This document shows, in pieces, positions 5,551-6,382 of a stretch of DNA of 6,382 bases. The position numbers were made by a program, and so were the translations under genes. Origin of the DNA: an uncultured Aquabacterium sp. (lineage in GTDB: Bacteria > Pseudomonadota > Gammaproteobacteria > Burkholderiales > Burkholderiaceae_C); assembly GCA_937923225.1 (NCBI GenBank), contig CALAKR010000266.1, forward strand, positions 1 through 6,382. The letters run 5' to 3'. A model generated the notes under the pieces. The model did no database searches, had not been told where the DNA came from, and was given only the letters and a program-made list of their open reading frames with translations. Position 1 is the first letter of the stretch. Each line of letters begins with the position of its first letter.

Positions 5551-6382
5551 ATGGGCACGAAAAAGTGGACCGCGGTCGATTACGACGCCGTCAAATACCT
5601 CACCAAGGCCATCGGCAGCAAGCTCGAGCGCGTCGAGCTGCCCAAGACGATGAGCCTGCAGGTCGTCATCGAACTGGATGACGACCTGTACAAGAAGCTC
5701 GCCAAGGACCCGACCTGGCTGGCCAAGCTGCAGGATGCCGCGGGCGACAAGGCCCGCAAGGCCATGGACGAGGCCGCCAAGCTCATCTTGCAGGCAGAGA
5801 CCAAGGCGACCAAGTTCGATCCGAAGACCGCCGCCATCTTCACCAAGGATCTGCAGTCCTCGCTGGAAAACGCCTTCAAGACCGCCAGCGGCGAGATGGC
5901 CGATGCGGCGGTCAAGCTGTTCGAGAGCTACAAGAAGGGGCAGAAAGACCTGTCGGACTTCCGCATCAAGGCCGTGGGCAAGATCGCCGTCACCGCCATC
6001 CTGGTGTCGGCCGGCACGGCGGTGTCCGTGCTGTCGGCGGGCGCCTTGTCGCCCATCGGCATCGTGGGCATCGTGCGCGGCGGCGTGGCCATCGGCCAGG
6101 AGATCACCAAGCTGGCCCTGTCGGCCGACCAGATCGCCAAGGTGATCCAGGGCGAGCTCAAGGTGCTCAAGAAGTTCATGACCGACAACGCGCCCAAGGG
6201 CAACGCGGCCAAGGAGCTGGGGCTGAACGCGATGAGCAAGGTGCTCGGGCTGGACACGCCCAGCCTGAAGAACTGCAAATCGCGCATCGAGCTGCACAAG
6301 ATCGACATCGCCAAGATCGAGAAGAAGTCGCACGAACTGTCCAAGAAGATCTACGAGGCCATGGACGAACAGACCGCCTGGG
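5551..6382 (+). CDS. Unrecognised Lys/Ala-rich helical protein with a central hydrophobic segment (3' end outside window)
   Basis: The frame stays open to the right edge, giving 277 residues with no stop. I do not recognise the family. Residues 1-45 are mixed, with an acidic DDD at 43-45 and no signal peptide. Residues 46-140 look like amphipathic, Lys/Asp/Glu-rich helices (KARKAMDEAAKLILQAETK and similar). Residues 145-182 are strongly hydrophobic and Gly/Ala/Val-rich (AVTAILVSAGTAVSVLSAGA, then PIGIVGIVRGGVAIG), long enough for one helix or a short hairpin in a membrane. Residues 183-277 return to charged helical sequence with a Lys-rich coiled-coil-like end (IDIAKIEKKSHELSKKI). A buried hydrophobic segment between long amphipathic helices recalls alpha-helical pore-forming proteins of the ClyA/Hbl type. 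This is a shape analogy, not a motif match; a membrane-anchored coiled-coil protein is equally possible. Codon use is like the neighbours, so coding is nearly certain. The start is supported by GGAG 8 bases upstream. Confidence 0.9.
   Translation, partial: MGTKKWTAVDYDAVKYLTKAIGSKLERVELPKTMSLQVVIELDDDLYKKLAKDPTWLAKLQDAAGDKARKAMDEAAKLILQAETKATKFDPKTAAIFTKDLQSSLENAFKTASGEMADAAVKLFESYKKGQKDLSDFRIKAVGKIAVTAILVSAGTAVSVLSAGALSPIGIVGIVRGGVAIGQEITKLALSADQIAKVIQGELKVLKKFMTDNAPKGNAAKELGLNAMSKVLGLDTPSLKNCKSRIELHKIDIAKIEKKSHELSKKIYEAMDEQTAW

Noticed and set aside
5548..6333. Minus-strand open frame opposite the final gene
   Set aside because: It is a shadow of the well-supported plus-strand frame. Only the part beyond 5547 has independent coding character, and that is listed separately.

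Overview
The window is GC-rich, with codons ending mostly in G or C. Its protein sequences (GatB, PyrE, an exonuclease III beginning FRLVSLNLNGIRSA) look betaproteobacterial, most likely Burkholderiales (Comamonadaceae or an Aquabacterium/Leptothrix-like relative). This placement rests on protein resemblance and composition, not on a search. No RNA gene, insertion sequence, CRISPR array or phage gene was seen.

Layout from left to right: (1) the C-terminal part of gatB, running in from the left edge and ending at 808. (2) A roughly 490-base stretch with no certain gene. It holds a weakly supported minus-strand ORF for a small exported protein with a PEP-CTERM-like tail (798-1094), then a GC palindrome and a good sigma70-type promoter (1217-1246). 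(3) A plus-strand pair: a LuxR/GerE-type helix-turn-helix regulator (1295-2284) and a hemerythrin HHE-domain protein (2370-3161), probably co-transcribed. (4) A minus-strand pair: pyrE (3871-4548) followed by an exported DUF4124-type protein (3091-3810), whose 3' end overlaps the hemerythrin gene by 71 bases. (5) A plus-strand exodeoxyribonuclease III gene (4563-5375), divergent from pyrE with only 14 bases between the start codons, most of them a perfect palindrome. (6) A short spacer with a hairpin and a coding-like antisense ORF. (7) An unrecognised Lys/Ala-rich helical protein with one central hydrophobic stretch (5551 to the right edge, incomplete).

Housekeeping genes (gatB for Gln-tRNA/Asn-tRNA amidation, pyrE for UMP synthesis, the exonuclease III gene for base-excision repair) frame the less familiar ones. 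The regulator and hemerythrin pair has its own promoter and may be an oxygen-, NO- or iron-responsive unit placed between them; that role is inferred from the families only. The most novel item is the final gene, whose family I cannot name. Nothing here proves a new multi-gene system. The best candidates for a second look are that protein, the regulator-hemerythrin pair, the symmetric pyrE/exonuclease start region and the two small minus-strand ORFs.
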